From Rhizobiaceae bacterium (GTDB lineage Bacteria; Pseudomonadota; Alphaproteobacteria; Rhizobiales; Rhizobiaceae), in the NCBI GenBank assembly GCA_029233925.1, contig JARGOX010000007.1:186001-250000 (forward strand): a DNA stretch of 64,000 nt, read 5' to 3'. Below the pieces are notes generated by a model that was not told the origin of the DNA, did not search any database, and worked only from the letters and a program-made list of their open reading frames with translations. The position numbers and the translations under genes were made by a program. Below are positions 1 through 8,585 of this stretch, in pieces (positions within the stretch are counted from its first letter, which is position 1; each line of letters begins with the position of its first letter).

Positions 1-579
1 GGCGCAATCGACGACAAACCGTTCAGTCTCGACATCGAGAAGGCAAAGGCCATGCTGGCCGAAGCCGGCGTTTCGGACCTGGAAATCGAAGTCGGCGTGC
101 GCGAAGCTCAGGAGCGCGTGGAAATTGCCCAGTCCCTGCAGAATACATTCGCTCAGGTCGGCATCAAGCTGAACATCACCGTTGGCACGGCCAAGCAGAT
201 CCTGACGCGTTATCGCGCACGGGAACTGGATATGTACCTGGGTGCCTGGGGACCGGATTATCCCGATCCGCAAACAAATGCCGGCACATTTGCCTATAAT
301 CCGGACAATTCGGATGAAGCCAAGGCAACAGGCTTGCTGGCCTATCGCAATGCCTGGGATCCGGGCGACATGAACCAGCAGGTCGAAGCGGCTGTGGTTG
401 AAGCTGACCGGGACGTGCGCCGCAAAATGTATGAAGACATGCAGCGTGAGCACCAGATGAAGTCACCATTTGCGGTCATGTTCCAGAAAATCGAGCAGAC
501 AGGTCGGGCCGAGGCCGTCAAGAACCTGAACCTCGGGGGTGCCGTGACTGCGGTCGCCTATTGGCCGGTGACCAAGTAG
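1..579 (+). CDS. ABC transporter substrate-binding protein, family 5 (C-terminal part)
   Basis: The reading frame is open from the first base and has no start inside the window, so only the last 192 residues of a periplasmic solute-binding protein are present. The text 'YLGAWGPDYPDPQTNAGTF' is typical of the C-terminal lobe of peptide/nickel (SBP_bac_5) binding proteins. The stop is followed after 10 bases by two permease genes and two ATPase genes of the same transporter class, so this is the binding component of one uptake operon. The substrate (peptide, nickel, glycoside or other) cannot be read from this fragment. Confidence 0.85.
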   Translation, partial: GAIDDKPFSLDIEKAKAMLAEAGVSDLEIEVGVREAQERVEIAQSLQNTFAQVGIKLNITVGTAKQILTRYRARELDMYLGAWGPDYPDPQTNAGTFAYNPDNSDEAKATGLLAYRNAWDPGDMNQQVEAAVVEADRDVRRKMYEDMQREHQMKSPFAVMFQKIEQTGRAEAVKNLNLGGAVTAVAYWPVTK

Positions 580-589
580 TCAGTCCGCC

Positions 590-1648
590 ATGTCAGTGAC
601 AATACAATCCGAAAATGGGCGGCGTGCGTCGCCCATTTTTTCCGTCGTGGCAACCATTGCCAAAACGTTGGGCACCATTGCCATCACCATGCTCGGGTTG
701 CTGTTCATCACCTTCGTGATTGGCCGCATCATGCCGATTGATCCGCTCATTTCCATTCTGGGAGAGCGGGCGAGCAAGGAGATGTATGAGGCGACCTATA
801 TCAAGCTGGGACTCGACAAACCGCTTGTCGTCCAGTTTTTCTACTACCTTTGGGATGTGGTGCGCGGTGATTTCGGCGTGTCGCGCCTGACGGCGCGTCC
901 CGTGGTTGATGACATCATCCGGGTCTTCCCCGCGACGCTTGAATTGGCCACAATCGGCACCTTTATCGGTGTGTTCGTGGGCATCCCGCTGGGCGTCGTC
1001 GCCGCCGTGAAGCGCGGCACCTGGATCGACCAGACGGCCCGGGTGATTGCCCTGGTTGGCTATTCCATGCCGATCTTCTGGCTGGGGCTGGTCGGGCTGC
1101 TTGTCTTCTACGGTATTTTGGGCTGGGTCGGTGGCCCCGGCCGGGTCGGCATCTTCTATGTTGATATTGTGCCAACCGTCACGGGACTCATTCTGGTTGA
1201 CAGTATGCTCGACGGCCAATGGGACGTGTTTCGGGACGCCGTCAGCCACATCATTCTGCCAGCCTCGCTGCTGGGCTATTATTCTCTTGCCTATATCAGC
1301 CGGATGACCCGCTCTTTCATGCTGGAGCAGATGAACGCCGAATATGTCACCACGGCACGGGTCAAGGGCCTGTCGGAATGGGCGGTCGTATGGCGTCATG
1401 CCTTTGGCAATATCAAGGTGCCGCTGATTACGGTTGTGGCGCTGAGCTATGCCGGTCTGCTGGAGGGCTCGGTGCTGACGGAAATCATCTTCTCCTGGCC
1501 GGGGATCGGCTCCTATATCACGACTGCATTGCTTTCGGCTGATATGAACGCGGTTCTGGGTGGTACGGTTGTTGTCGGCCTTGTGTTTGTCTGCCTGAAT
1601 ATCTTTTCGGACATGCTGTACAAATTTTTTGATCCGAGGGCGCGATGA
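590..1648 (+). CDS. ABC transporter permease, DppB/OppB type
   Basis: This 352-residue inner-membrane protein has an N-terminal membrane segment near residues 25-45, a large periplasmic region and several later hydrophobic segments. The cytoplasmic EAA loop that contacts the ATPase is visible around residues 250-270 ('YVTTARVKGLSEWAV'). Length and layout fit the B-type permease of family-5 (peptide/nickel) importers. It starts 10 bases after the binding-protein gene, and its stop overlaps the next permease by 4 bases (ATGA), so the operon is translationally coupled. Substrate unknown. Confidence 0.88.
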   Translation: MSVTIQSENGRRASPIFSVVATIAKTLGTIAITMLGLLFITFVIGRIMPIDPLISILGERASKEMYEATYIKLGLDKPLVVQFFYYLWDVVRGDFGVSRLTARPVVDDIIRVFPATLELATIGTFIGVFVGIPLGVVAAVKRGTWIDQTARVIALVGYSMPIFWLGLVGLLVFYGILGWVGGPGRVGIFYVDIVPTVTGLILVDSMLDGQWDVFRDAVSHIILPASLLGYYSLAYISRMTRSFMLEQMNAEYVTTARVKGLSEWAVVWRHAFGNIKVPLITVVALSYAGLLEGSVLTEIIFSWPGIGSYITTALLSADMNAVLGGTVVVGLVFVCLNIFSDMLYKFFDPRAR

Positions 1649-2583
1649 GCAACGCAGAACTTGGCAGCGGCGAGAAGCAGAACCTGCGCGATTGGCTGCG
1701 CACCGAGACGCCCACATCGCGGCGTCACGCCAGGATTGCCTCTCTTTACCAGGGATGGTTGACCTTGAAAGCCAACAAGCTGGCAATGATCGGCCTGTTC
1801 ATTCTGGTTTTTCTGGTTCTTGTCGCGATTTTTGCACCGCTGCTTGCGCCGGCTGATCCTTTTGAACAGGACCTTGCCAACCGGCTACAGCCGCTATGGG
1901 GTGAGGGCCATCTGCTCGGCACCGATTCACTGGGCCGGGATATTTTAAGCCGGTTGATTTACGGGGCGCGCATCACGCTTTACATCGTCACGCTGGTGGC
2001 GATGATTGCGCCGATTGTCGGCCTCTTCGTAGGCACGGTGGCCGGTTATGCCGGCGGCTGGGTCGATACGATCCTGATGCGCGTCACCGATATATTTCTC
2101 GCATTTCCGCGTCTGGTTCTGGCGCTGGCCTTTGTGGCGGCGCTGGGTGCGGGCATTGAAAATGCGGTTATTGCCATTTCACTGACCGCCTGGCCGCCCT
2201 ATGCGCGCATCGCCCGGGCGGAAACCCTGACCATTCGCGGCTCCGATTATATCAGCGCCGTAAAATTGCAGGGGGCCGGTCCCCTGCGCATCATTGTCAA
2301 ACACATCTGGCCACTGTGCATGTCTTCCATCATCGTTCGCGTGACACTGGACATGGCCGGCATCATCCTGGCCGCTGCCGGGCTGGGGTTTCTTGGTATG
2401 GGTGCACAGCCGCCTTCGCCCGAATGGGGCGCCATGATTTCAGAGGGGCGGAAATTCCTGCTCGACTATTGGTGGGTGGCCACGGTGCCGGGCCTTGCCA
2501 TTTTCACCGTCAGCCTTGGCTTCAACCTGTTGGGTGATGGTCTGCGCGATGTACTTGACCCGAAGGATGCAGGCGATGCTTGA
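1645..2583 (+). CDS. ABC transporter permease, DppC/OppC type
   Basis: This 312-residue membrane protein has an OppC_N-like N-terminus: a cytoplasmic stretch, then a first membrane segment near residues 50-70. The motif 'HLLGTDSLGRDILSRLIYG' is characteristic of C-type permeases of peptide/nickel importers. The EAA loop lies near residues 200-220 ('DYISAVKLQGAGPLR'). It overlaps the upstream permease by 4 bases and the downstream ATPase gene by 8 bases. It should form the heterodimeric channel with the preceding permease. Confidence 0.88.
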   Translation: MSNAELGSGEKQNLRDWLRTETPTSRRHARIASLYQGWLTLKANKLAMIGLFILVFLVLVAIFAPLLAPADPFEQDLANRLQPLWGEGHLLGTDSLGRDILSRLIYGARITLYIVTLVAMIAPIVGLFVGTVAGYAGGWVDTILMRVTDIFLAFPRLVLALAFVAALGAGIENAVIAISLTAWPPYARIARAETLTIRGSDYISAVKLQGAGPLRIIVKHIWPLCMSSIIVRVTLDMAGIILAAAGLGFLGMGAQPPSPEWGAMISEGRKFLLDYWWVATVPGLAIFTVSLGFNLLGDGLRDVLDPKDAGDA

Positions 2584-3445
2584 ACAGCAAGACAAGCTGC
2601 TGGATGTCCAGAACCTCTGGGTCAAATTTCCCACGCGCAATGGCGTTTTTGATGCGGTGCGCGGTATTTCCTTTTCCCTGGGCAAGGAGCGGTTGGGCAT
2701 TGTCGGCGAATCGGGATCCGGCAAGTCCATGACGGGGCGGGCCATCCTGCGGCTGATACGCAAGCCCGGCATTGTCACCGCAGACAGGATCATGCTGCAT
2801 GACAAGGATCTCATGGCCATGTCGGAGCGCGAGATGCGCAAAGTGCGCGGTCAGCGCATATCCATGATCATGCAGGACCCGAAATTCTCCCTCAACCCGG
2901 TGATGCCGGTTGGTGAGCAGATCATGGAAGCCTACGCCGCGCATGCGACCGCCTCGAAAGCCGACGTGAAACGCAAGGCGCTGGACATGCTGGAAGCGGT
3001 TTCGATCCGTGACCCCGAACGGGTATTCCGTGCTTATCCGCACGAAATGTCCGGGGGCATGGGCCAGCGGATCATGATTGCCATGATGCTGATTCCGGAC
3101 CCGGAAATCCTTATCGCGGACGAACCGACCTCGGCGCTGGATGTCTCCGTGCAGACACAGGTGCTGTCGATCATGGACCGGCTGGTGCAGGAACGCGGCA
3201 TGGGGCTGATCTTCATCTCTCACGACCTCAATCTCGTCTCCTCCTTCTGTGACCGCGTTTTGATCATGTATGCCGGGCGCATTGTCGAGACTTGCCGGGC
3301 CGACAAGTTGCATGAGGCCCGTCATCCCTACACAAGAGGGTTGCTCAATTCCCTTCCGCGTCTCACCGAGCCGAAGGAACGGCTGGACGTGCTCAAGCGT
3401 GACCCGGCCTGGCGCGAGGCGCAAAGCGTGAGCGGTGCGTCATGA
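2576..3445 (+). CDS. ABC transporter ATP-binding protein, DppD/OppD type
   Basis: The frame is open further upstream, but the ATG at 2576 gives a 289-residue protein starting 'MLEQQDKLLDVQNLWVKF', the usual start of this family, with an 8-base overlap of the permease stop. Walker A 'GESGSGKS' lies near residue 44, the signature 'MSGGMGQR' near 158 and Walker B 'ILIADEPTSALD' near 177. The signature starts with Met instead of Leu, a tolerated variant. The C-terminus is short for DppD, and the usual Cys-rich oligopeptide-transporter tail is not obvious. It should power import with the following ATPase. Confidence 0.88.
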   Translation: MLEQQDKLLDVQNLWVKFPTRNGVFDAVRGISFSLGKERLGIVGESGSGKSMTGRAILRLIRKPGIVTADRIMLHDKDLMAMSEREMRKVRGQRISMIMQDPKFSLNPVMPVGEQIMEAYAAHATASKADVKRKALDMLEAVSIRDPERVFRAYPHEMSGGMGQRIMIAMMLIPDPEILIADEPTSALDVSVQTQVLSIMDRLVQERGMGLIFISHDLNLVSSFCDRVLIMYAGRIVETCRADKLHEARHPYTRGLLNSLPRLTEPKERLDVLKRDPAWREAQSVSGAS

Positions 3446-4209
3446 GCGGATTGGGAATAAGCCATCTTGATGTCTGGTTCGGCTCCGGGCATGACCGGGT
3501 CGATGCGGTCAAAGATGTGTCCTTTCGCGTTGATAGCGGCGCATCCTTCGGTCTGGTGGGCGAGAGCGGATCGGGCAAATCGACCATTTTGCGCGCACTG
3601 ACGGGGCTGGTGCCCAATTGGTCAGGCGAAATGATTGTGGCAGGCGAAAAGCTTGCAAGGAAACGCACCGCGCAGTTCTACAAGAAAGTGCAAATGGTCT
3701 TTCAGGACCCCTATGCCTCTCTTCACCCGCGCCATACGGTCGATCAGGTGTTGAGTGAGACGCTGTACCTGCATGGATTTGACGCGATTGATCAGCGCAT
3801 TGTGAAACTCCTCGATGATGTTGGCCTGGGGCCGTCTTTCCGGTTCCGCTATCCGCACCAATTGTCCGGCGGGCAGCGGCAGCGGGTCGCCATCGCCCGG
3901 GCGCTGGCTCCGGAGCCGGAAATCCTGTTGCTGGATGAGCCGACCTCGGCGCTTGATGTCTCCGTTCAGGCCGAGATCCTCAATCTTCTCGTCGACCTGC
4001 GCATGGCCCGCAAGCTGACCTATGTGATGGTTTCGCACGATCTGGCGGTTGTCGGGCACATGTGTGAGCGCATCGCGGTGATGCAACTGGGCGAGATCGT
4101 TGAAATCATGAGCGTGGCGGACATGCGCGCCATGAAGACAAGCCATCCCTATACCAAACACCTGTTGGAAAGTTCGCTTGGTTACAAGCGGGTTGAAAAC
4201 ATCGCCTAG
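3442..4209 (+). CDS. ABC transporter ATP-binding protein, DppF/OppF type (short)
   Basis: This 255-residue ATPase begins in a 4-base overlap (ATGA) with the preceding ATPase gene. Walker A 'GESGSGKST' is near residue 41, the signature 'LSGGQRQRVAIARAL' near 140, Walker B 'ILLLDEPTSALD' near 162 and the switch His in 'VSHDLAVV'. At 255 residues it is shorter than typical OppF/DppF proteins of about 320, but the ATPase core is complete. It is the last gene of the transporter operon; no clear terminator follows. Confidence 0.87.
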   Translation: MSGLGISHLDVWFGSGHDRVDAVKDVSFRVDSGASFGLVGESGSGKSTILRALTGLVPNWSGEMIVAGEKLARKRTAQFYKKVQMVFQDPYASLHPRHTVDQVLSETLYLHGFDAIDQRIVKLLDDVGLGPSFRFRYPHQLSGGQRQRVAIARALAPEPEILLLDEPTSALDVSVQAEILNLLVDLRMARKLTYVMVSHDLAVVGHMCERIAVMQLGEIVEIMSVADMRAMKTSHPYTKHLLESSLGYKRVENIA

Positions 4210-4384
4210 CAGCTTTGCCCGGTTTCCGCAGTTCGCTCCCCCACCGGATGTCAGGCGCCATCCACTGATCGTCTGGCGTGACCATCTGAAATCGTCTGCT
4301 GTCGTGTCTGGTAAGCTTTTCGCCGCGTTTGTGTTTGACGTTGCCGGATGGTTTGCCTAGAACGGGATCAGCGTGAGACGGCGC

Positions 4385-4520
4385 CCGAATTCAGCGGGCT
4401 GCGAGAAATTCCGGTGCGACCGACCCATACAGGGGGTTCAATTCCGGAGCTGTCCAGACCGGAATGGCGAATTTCATTCGCCGCGGCGTTTCGTGCACGA
4501 CACTGCCAGCCGGAGTATTC
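4385..4520 (+). promoter_or_regulatory. candidate cobalamin riboswitch (diverged)
   Basis: The 314-base gap before the cobalamin genes holds blocks resembling a B12 riboswitch: 'ATTCCGGTGCGAC' near 4408, 'TTCAATTCCGGAGCTG' near 4438, a stem 'GGCGAAT..ATTCGCC' near 4465-4482, and 'ACACTGCCAGCCGGAG' near 4500-4515, which would be a degenerate B12 box running into the ribosome-binding site of the next gene. Order and position just before a corrin-biosynthesis operon fit repression by adenosylcobalamin. The canonical 'CCGCAACTGT' block is missing, so the call is tentative. The rest of 4210-4384 shows nothing recognisable. Confidence 0.5.
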
Positions 4521-4523
4521 CAG

Positions 4524-4766
4524 ATGACGCGCATTTTTGTTTTTTTATCAGCCACGTTCCTGTTCCTTAACGGTGCTTTTGCCCATGGCGGACATGTCGG
4601 CGAACTTGCCGGTCATGCCCATTGGGTGGGTGTGGCCGCAACCGTTGGCGCAGCAGCGCTGGCAGCACTGATCGCCAAGGCTGCCAAGGGCACGGAAAAA
4701 CCCCAGGAAGACGAAGAGGTCTGTGACGGTGACGCCGAAGAGCAGGCTGAAGGAGCGACGGTTTGA
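4524..4766 (+). CDS. small His-rich membrane protein, DUF6732-like
   Basis: ATG 4524 follows a GGAG-like site and gives 80 residues: a signal peptide or membrane anchor (1-20, ending '..NGAFA'), a His-rich segment 'HGGHVGELAGHAHW', one hydrophobic helix (about 33-53) and an acidic tail. I take it as a DUF6732-like protein, small proteins found beside alphaproteobacterial cobalamin genes; this is family memory, not a search result. Its stop overlaps the TTG start of cbiX (TTGA), so the two are coupled. The histidines facing the periplasm suggest a possible role in cobalt handling, but no function is established. Confidence 0.6.
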   Translation: MTRIFVFLSATFLFLNGAFAHGGHVGELAGHAHWVGVAATVGAAALAALIAKAAKGTEKPQEDEEVCDGDAEEQAEGATV

Positions 4767-5914
4767 ACATTCCAGAAAAACTCGGGATCATGGTGTGTGG
4801 CCACGGCAGCCGCAACCAGAATGCGGCGCTTGAGTTTGCCAAGGTGGCAAAAGGGCTGAAGGAACGCCATCCGGAGACGCCGGTTGAATATGGTTATCTG
4901 GAGTTCTGCAACCCGGTGATCAATGAGGGACTTGATCGCCTGCGCGCGCAGGGCGTGACACGGGTGCTTGCTGTTCCGGGCATGTTGTTTGCCGCAGGGC
5001 ATGCCAAGAATGATATTCCTACCGTTCTGAACACCTATCAGGCGCAACACCCGCAGATGCGGATTGATTATGGCCGTGAACTTGGTGTCGACATGAAAAT
5101 GATCAGGGCTGCTGGCGCCCGTATCCAGCAGGCTCTGGATACGGCCAATAGTGTTGATGGCGATGTTCCGCTGCATGAGACGCTTCTCATGGTGGTCGGT
5201 CGCGGATCCTCAGACCCGGATGCCAATTCCAATGTGTCTAAAGTCACCCGCATTCTATGGGAAGGCATGGGATTTGGCTGGGCTGAAACCTGCTATTCGG
5301 GCGTAACCTTTCCGCTGGTCGAACCCGGACTGCATCATGCGGTAAAACTCGGATACCGCCGTATCGTGGTTTTTCCGTATTTTCTGTTTACCGGCGTTCT
5401 GGTCAAGCGCATCTACAGCTACACCGACCAGGTGGCCGAAAAATATCCCGATATCGAATTCATCAAGGCCGGCTACCTGAACGATCACCATCTGGTGCTT
5501 GATACATTTGACGACCGGGTGGAAGAAACCCGTGCCGGGCGGGCGGTGATGAACTGCCAGATGTGCAAGTATCGCGAACAGGTGCTGGGTTTTGAAGCTG
5601 AAATAGGTCTGCCGCAGGAAAGCCACCACCATCATGTCGAGGGAATCGGCGGGGGACTGGAGAATTGTCCCTGCAAAGGCGATTGCGATGCCTCCTGCCG
5701 CGAAGAGGCATTCTGCAAGGCACACGATCTACCCTGGACGCCGCTTCACGATCACAGCCATGATCATGATCATGACCACGGGCACGATCACCCGCATGAC
5801 CACGGGCACGAAAAAGATCAGGGGCCCGATCATGGACATGCGCATGCCCATCATCCCTATCCACAGGCCGATCATCCCCATGGTCCTGTTTCCATGAAGA
5901 AGCGTCCAACTTGA
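4763..5914 (+). CDS. cbiX: sirohydrochlorin cobaltochelatase CbiX, long form with His-rich tail
   Basis: This 383-residue protein has two tandem chelatase halves (about 5-130 and 140-250; N-terminal 'GIMVCGHGSRN' with the metal/substrate His). An M-x-C-x-x-C motif at 263-268 ('MNCQMC') is known from the Fe-S-containing long CbiX. A second Cys cluster near 300-320 ('CPCKGDCDASC') and a very His-rich tail (about 330-378) follow. It inserts Co2+ into sirohydrochlorin (precorrin-2) at the start of the cobalt-early cobalamin pathway. The TTG start overlaps the upstream stop. The tail probably binds or stores metal. A role in siroheme or nickel chelation is less likely in this operon. Confidence 0.88.
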   Translation: MNIPEKLGIMVCGHGSRNQNAALEFAKVAKGLKERHPETPVEYGYLEFCNPVINEGLDRLRAQGVTRVLAVPGMLFAAGHAKNDIPTVLNTYQAQHPQMRIDYGRELGVDMKMIRAAGARIQQALDTANSVDGDVPLHETLLMVVGRGSSDPDANSNVSKVTRILWEGMGFGWAETCYSGVTFPLVEPGLHHAVKLGYRRIVVFPYFLFTGVLVKRIYSYTDQVAEKYPDIEFIKAGYLNDHHLVLDTFDDRVEETRAGRAVMNCQMCKYREQVLGFEAEIGLPQESHHHHVEGIGGGLENCPCKGDCDASCREEAFCKAHDLPWTPLHDHSHDHDHDHGHDHPHDHGHEKDQGPDHGHAHAHHPYPQADHPHGPVSMKKRPT

Positions 5915-6552
5915 ACCACGGCACGACGCATTACATTCGCGATGCAGCGGAGATTTACCGCCAAAGCTTCGAGACGATACGGCGGGAGGCTGATCTGTCA
6001 CGCTTTTCAGGCGGCCAGAAGGATATTGCCATCCGGCTTGTCCATGCCTGTGGCATGGTTGATATCGTCGACGATCTGGTCATTTCGGATGACGCCGTCG
6101 AAGCCGGACGCCAGGCATTGGCCAAAGCAAGACCGATCATCTGTGACGTGGAAATGGTCCGGCGCGGGATCATCAGGCGATTGTTGCCCAAGGACCTGCC
6201 CGTTCTTTGTGAGATATCAAGCGAAGCCACTGCGCAATTGGCGCGGGCGCATGCAACAACCCGTTCGGCTGCGGCCATGGAGGTGCTTTGCGAAGAGATG
6301 GCCGGTGGCATCGTTGTCATTGGCAATGCGCCAACGGCCTTGTTTCACCTGCTGGAAATGATGGATCGCGGTTTGGCGTCACCAGCGCTGATCATCGGTA
6401 TTCCGGTGGGGTTTGTCGGCGCGGTCGAGGCCAAGGACGCACTGATTGCAGATTCCCGCGGAGTGCCCTTTATCGCCGTTCGTGGGCGCAGGGGAGGCAG
6501 CGCCATGGCTGCTGCCGCCGTCAATGCCATTGCAGGAGAATTAAGAGCGTGA
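5911..6552 (+). CDS. cbiC: cobalt-precorrin-8 / precorrin-8X methylmutase
   Basis: This 213-residue protein moves the C11 methyl group to C12 to give (cobalt-)hydrogenobyrinate/cobyrinate. The hallmark 'VHACGMVD' with the catalytic His (residue 45) is present, as are 'IICDVEMVRRGI' and the C-terminal 'GNAPTALF' and 'GIPVGFVGA..K' substrate loops. The start is TTG overlapping the cbiX stop (TTGA), and the end overlaps the next GTG start by 4 bases, so it is tightly coupled in the operon. The protein is called CobH in the aerobic nomenclature. Confidence 0.92.
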   Translation: MNHGTTHYIRDAAEIYRQSFETIRREADLSRFSGGQKDIAIRLVHACGMVDIVDDLVISDDAVEAGRQALAKARPIICDVEMVRRGIIRRLLPKDLPVLCEISSEATAQLARAHATTRSAAAMEVLCEEMAGGIVVIGNAPTALFHLLEMMDRGLASPALIIGIPVGFVGAVEAKDALIADSRGVPFIAVRGRRGGSAMAAAAVNAIAGELRA

Positions 6553-7811
6553 GTGAAGACAATAAAAAGATATGGCTGACCATACTGGGCATTGGCGATG
6601 ACGGAATTCAGTCGCTGACACCGCCGGCACTTGCCTTGATGAAGGCAGCCAAGACGCTGGTCGCGCCGGAGCGTGTGCTGGAAAACCTCGATCTTGCTTC
6701 GCTCGGAATGGCCGATTGTGAAGTGGTTCCCTGGACCATGGGCGTCGGGCCGACGATCGAGTTTCTCAAGGAGCGGCGTGGCAAGGCCGTGACCATCCTG
6801 GCCACCGGAGACCCGATGCATTTCGGTATCGGGGCCACCATGCGCCGCATGGTCGAGAGCGATGAGATGCTGGTCATTCCGTCGCCGAGCGGCTTTTCCC
6901 TGGCTGCAGCACGAATGGGTTGGGGGCTCAGCGACGTGTCTTGCATCTCCCTGCATGGCCGCGCAGTTGCCGGTCTGCAATCGCATGTTCTGCCCGGCAA
7001 CCGGATTCTTTCGCTCACCTCGGTGGCGCGCACCGTGCATGAAGTGGCGCGCGCCTTGTGCGAACGCGGCTATGGCGGTTCCCTGCTAACAGTGCTTGAA
7101 CACATGGGTGGCAAGGCGGAGCGGACAGTCCATGCAAGGGCGAATGAGATTGAACCCTTTGACCCCGATCACAACCAATTTGCCGATTTCAATGTGCTGG
7201 CGATCGAATGTGTCCCGGATGAGGGAGCCGCCATCCTGGCCCGGGTTCCGGGGTTGCCGGATGACGCCTTTGTTCATGACGGGCAAATGACCAAGCGGGA
7301 AGTCCGCGCTGTGACCCTGGCGAGCCTGCAGCCCTGTCCGCAAGCGCTTCTATGGGATGTCGGTGCGGGATGTGGTTCGGTTTCCATTGAATGGATGCGC
7401 TCTGCGCCGGGTGCCAAGGCCATTGCCATCGAAATGCAGGCGGAGCGCCGGGCGATGATGGCTCAAAATGCCACGGTGCTGGGAACGCCGCGCCTGAAGA
7501 TCATTGAAGGTCAGGCACCGCAAGCCTGTCAGGATATTGCTGCGCCCGATGCCGTTTTCATCGGCGGTGGTTTGGGACATGAGGGTGTCTTTGAAACGTG
7601 CTGGCAGGCTTTGAAGCCCGGTGGCCGGCTTGTTGCAAATGCGGTGACACTTGAAAATGAGGCGCGGTTGCTGGACTTGCATGCCCGGATGGGCGGACAT
7701 CTGATCCGCCTGTCGGTCGCCAGCGTTCAGGCCATTGGGCAATACCACGGCTGGAAGCCGGCCATGCCGGTGACGCAATGGAGCCTGCACAAACCCTGGG
7801 GCGGTGCATGA
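6549..7811 (+). CDS. cbiET: bifunctional (cobalt-)precorrin C5,C15-methyltransferase/decarboxylase
   Basis: GTG 6549, overlapping the cbiC stop, gives 420 residues; the frame is open further upstream but inside cbiC. Domain 1 (about 7-205) is a tetrapyrrole methylase (CbiE) starting 'LTILGIGDDGIQSLTPPA'. Domain 2 (about 235-415) is a class-I SAM methyltransferase (CbiT) with motif I 'WDVGAGCGSVSIEW' near 268-281. The protein methylates C5 and C15 and decarboxylates the C12 acetate. The same fusion is called CobL in the aerobic route; neighbours CbiD, CbiG and CbiX favour the cobalt-early version. Confidence 0.9.
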   Translation: MSEDNKKIWLTILGIGDDGIQSLTPPALALMKAAKTLVAPERVLENLDLASLGMADCEVVPWTMGVGPTIEFLKERRGKAVTILATGDPMHFGIGATMRRMVESDEMLVIPSPSGFSLAAARMGWGLSDVSCISLHGRAVAGLQSHVLPGNRILSLTSVARTVHEVARALCERGYGGSLLTVLEHMGGKAERTVHARANEIEPFDPDHNQFADFNVLAIECVPDEGAAILARVPGLPDDAFVHDGQMTKREVRAVTLASLQPCPQALLWDVGAGCGSVSIEWMRSAPGAKAIAIEMQAERRAMMAQNATVLGTPRLKIIEGQAPQACQDIAAPDAVFIGGGLGHEGVFETCWQALKPGGRLVANAVTLENEARLLDLHARMGGHLIRLSVASVQAIGQYHGWKPAMPVTQWSLHKPWGGA

Positions 7812-8584
7812 CGGGCAAACTCTACGGACTTGGCGTGGGGCCGGGTGATCCTGAATTGCTGACCTTGAAGGCGCATCGATTGCTGCGATCCTGTCCGGTG
7901 GTTGCCTATCCTGCTCCCGATAGCGGCGCGAGTTTTGCCCGCCAGATTGTCCGCGAGTATCTTGATGCGCGACAGATCGAATATCCCATTGTTGTGCCGA
8001 TGCGGGTTGAGCGGTTTCCGGCCCAGGAGGTCTATGATGCGGCAGCGCGCGACATTGGAGACTATCTGACCGCCGGACAGGATGTCGCCGTGCTGTGTGA
8101 GGGCGATCCGTTTTTCTATGGGTCCTTCATGTATCTCTATGAACGTCTGGCCGGTGAATTTGACTGCGAGATCATACCAGGCGTGTCGTCCATGATGGCC
8201 GGGGCGGCGGCGCTCAAACGCCCGCTGGCGGCGCGCAATGACGTGCTGAGTGTTGTACCGGGACCCTTGCCGGATGACGTGATCGCCGCGAGGCTCGAAC
8301 AGGCGGACGCCATTGCCATCATCAAGATCGGACGCCATTTTGCACGCATCAAATCCCTGTTGCAAAAACATGATCTGGTGGCCTGTGCCGGCTATCTGGA
8401 ACGTATTTCTCTTGCCGATGAACGCATTATGCCGTTGGGCGAGGCGGAGGGGGATGCACCCTATTTTTCGATGATCCTGATTTACAAGGGATCGGAGAAC
8501 TGGGTTGCCGGATTGCCGGTGGAAACAAGCGGTTCTCGACGTGATACCGCGCAGGCAACGCCCGCAAGCAAACAGGATTGTTGA
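7808..8584 (+). CDS. cbiL: (cobalt-)precorrin-2 C20-methyltransferase
   Basis: This 258-residue tetrapyrrole methylase starts with ATG 7808, overlapping the cbiET stop by 4 bases. The N-terminal 'LYGLGVGPGDPELLTLKA' (residues 4-21) is the SAM-binding motif of the family, and 'VLCEGDPFFYGSFMYLYERL' and 'PGVSSMMAGAAAL' match C20-methyltransferases (CbiL/CobI). It makes (cobalt-)precorrin-3. One base separates its stop from the next gene. Confidence 0.9.
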   Translation: MTGKLYGLGVGPGDPELLTLKAHRLLRSCPVVAYPAPDSGASFARQIVREYLDARQIEYPIVVPMRVERFPAQEVYDAAARDIGDYLTAGQDVAVLCEGDPFFYGSFMYLYERLAGEFDCEIIPGVSSMMAGAAALKRPLAARNDVLSVVPGPLPDDVIAARLEQADAIAIIKIGRHFARIKSLLQKHDLVACAGYLERISLADERIMPLGEAEGDAPYFSMILIYKGSENWVAGLPVETSGSRRDTAQATPASKQDC

Positions 8585-8585
8585 A

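Noticed and set aside
593-1786. Long minus-strand open frame (397 codons) opposite the DppB permease gene
   Set aside because: It is antisense to a clear permease with strong family motifs, has no motif of its own and a composition typical of shadow frames.
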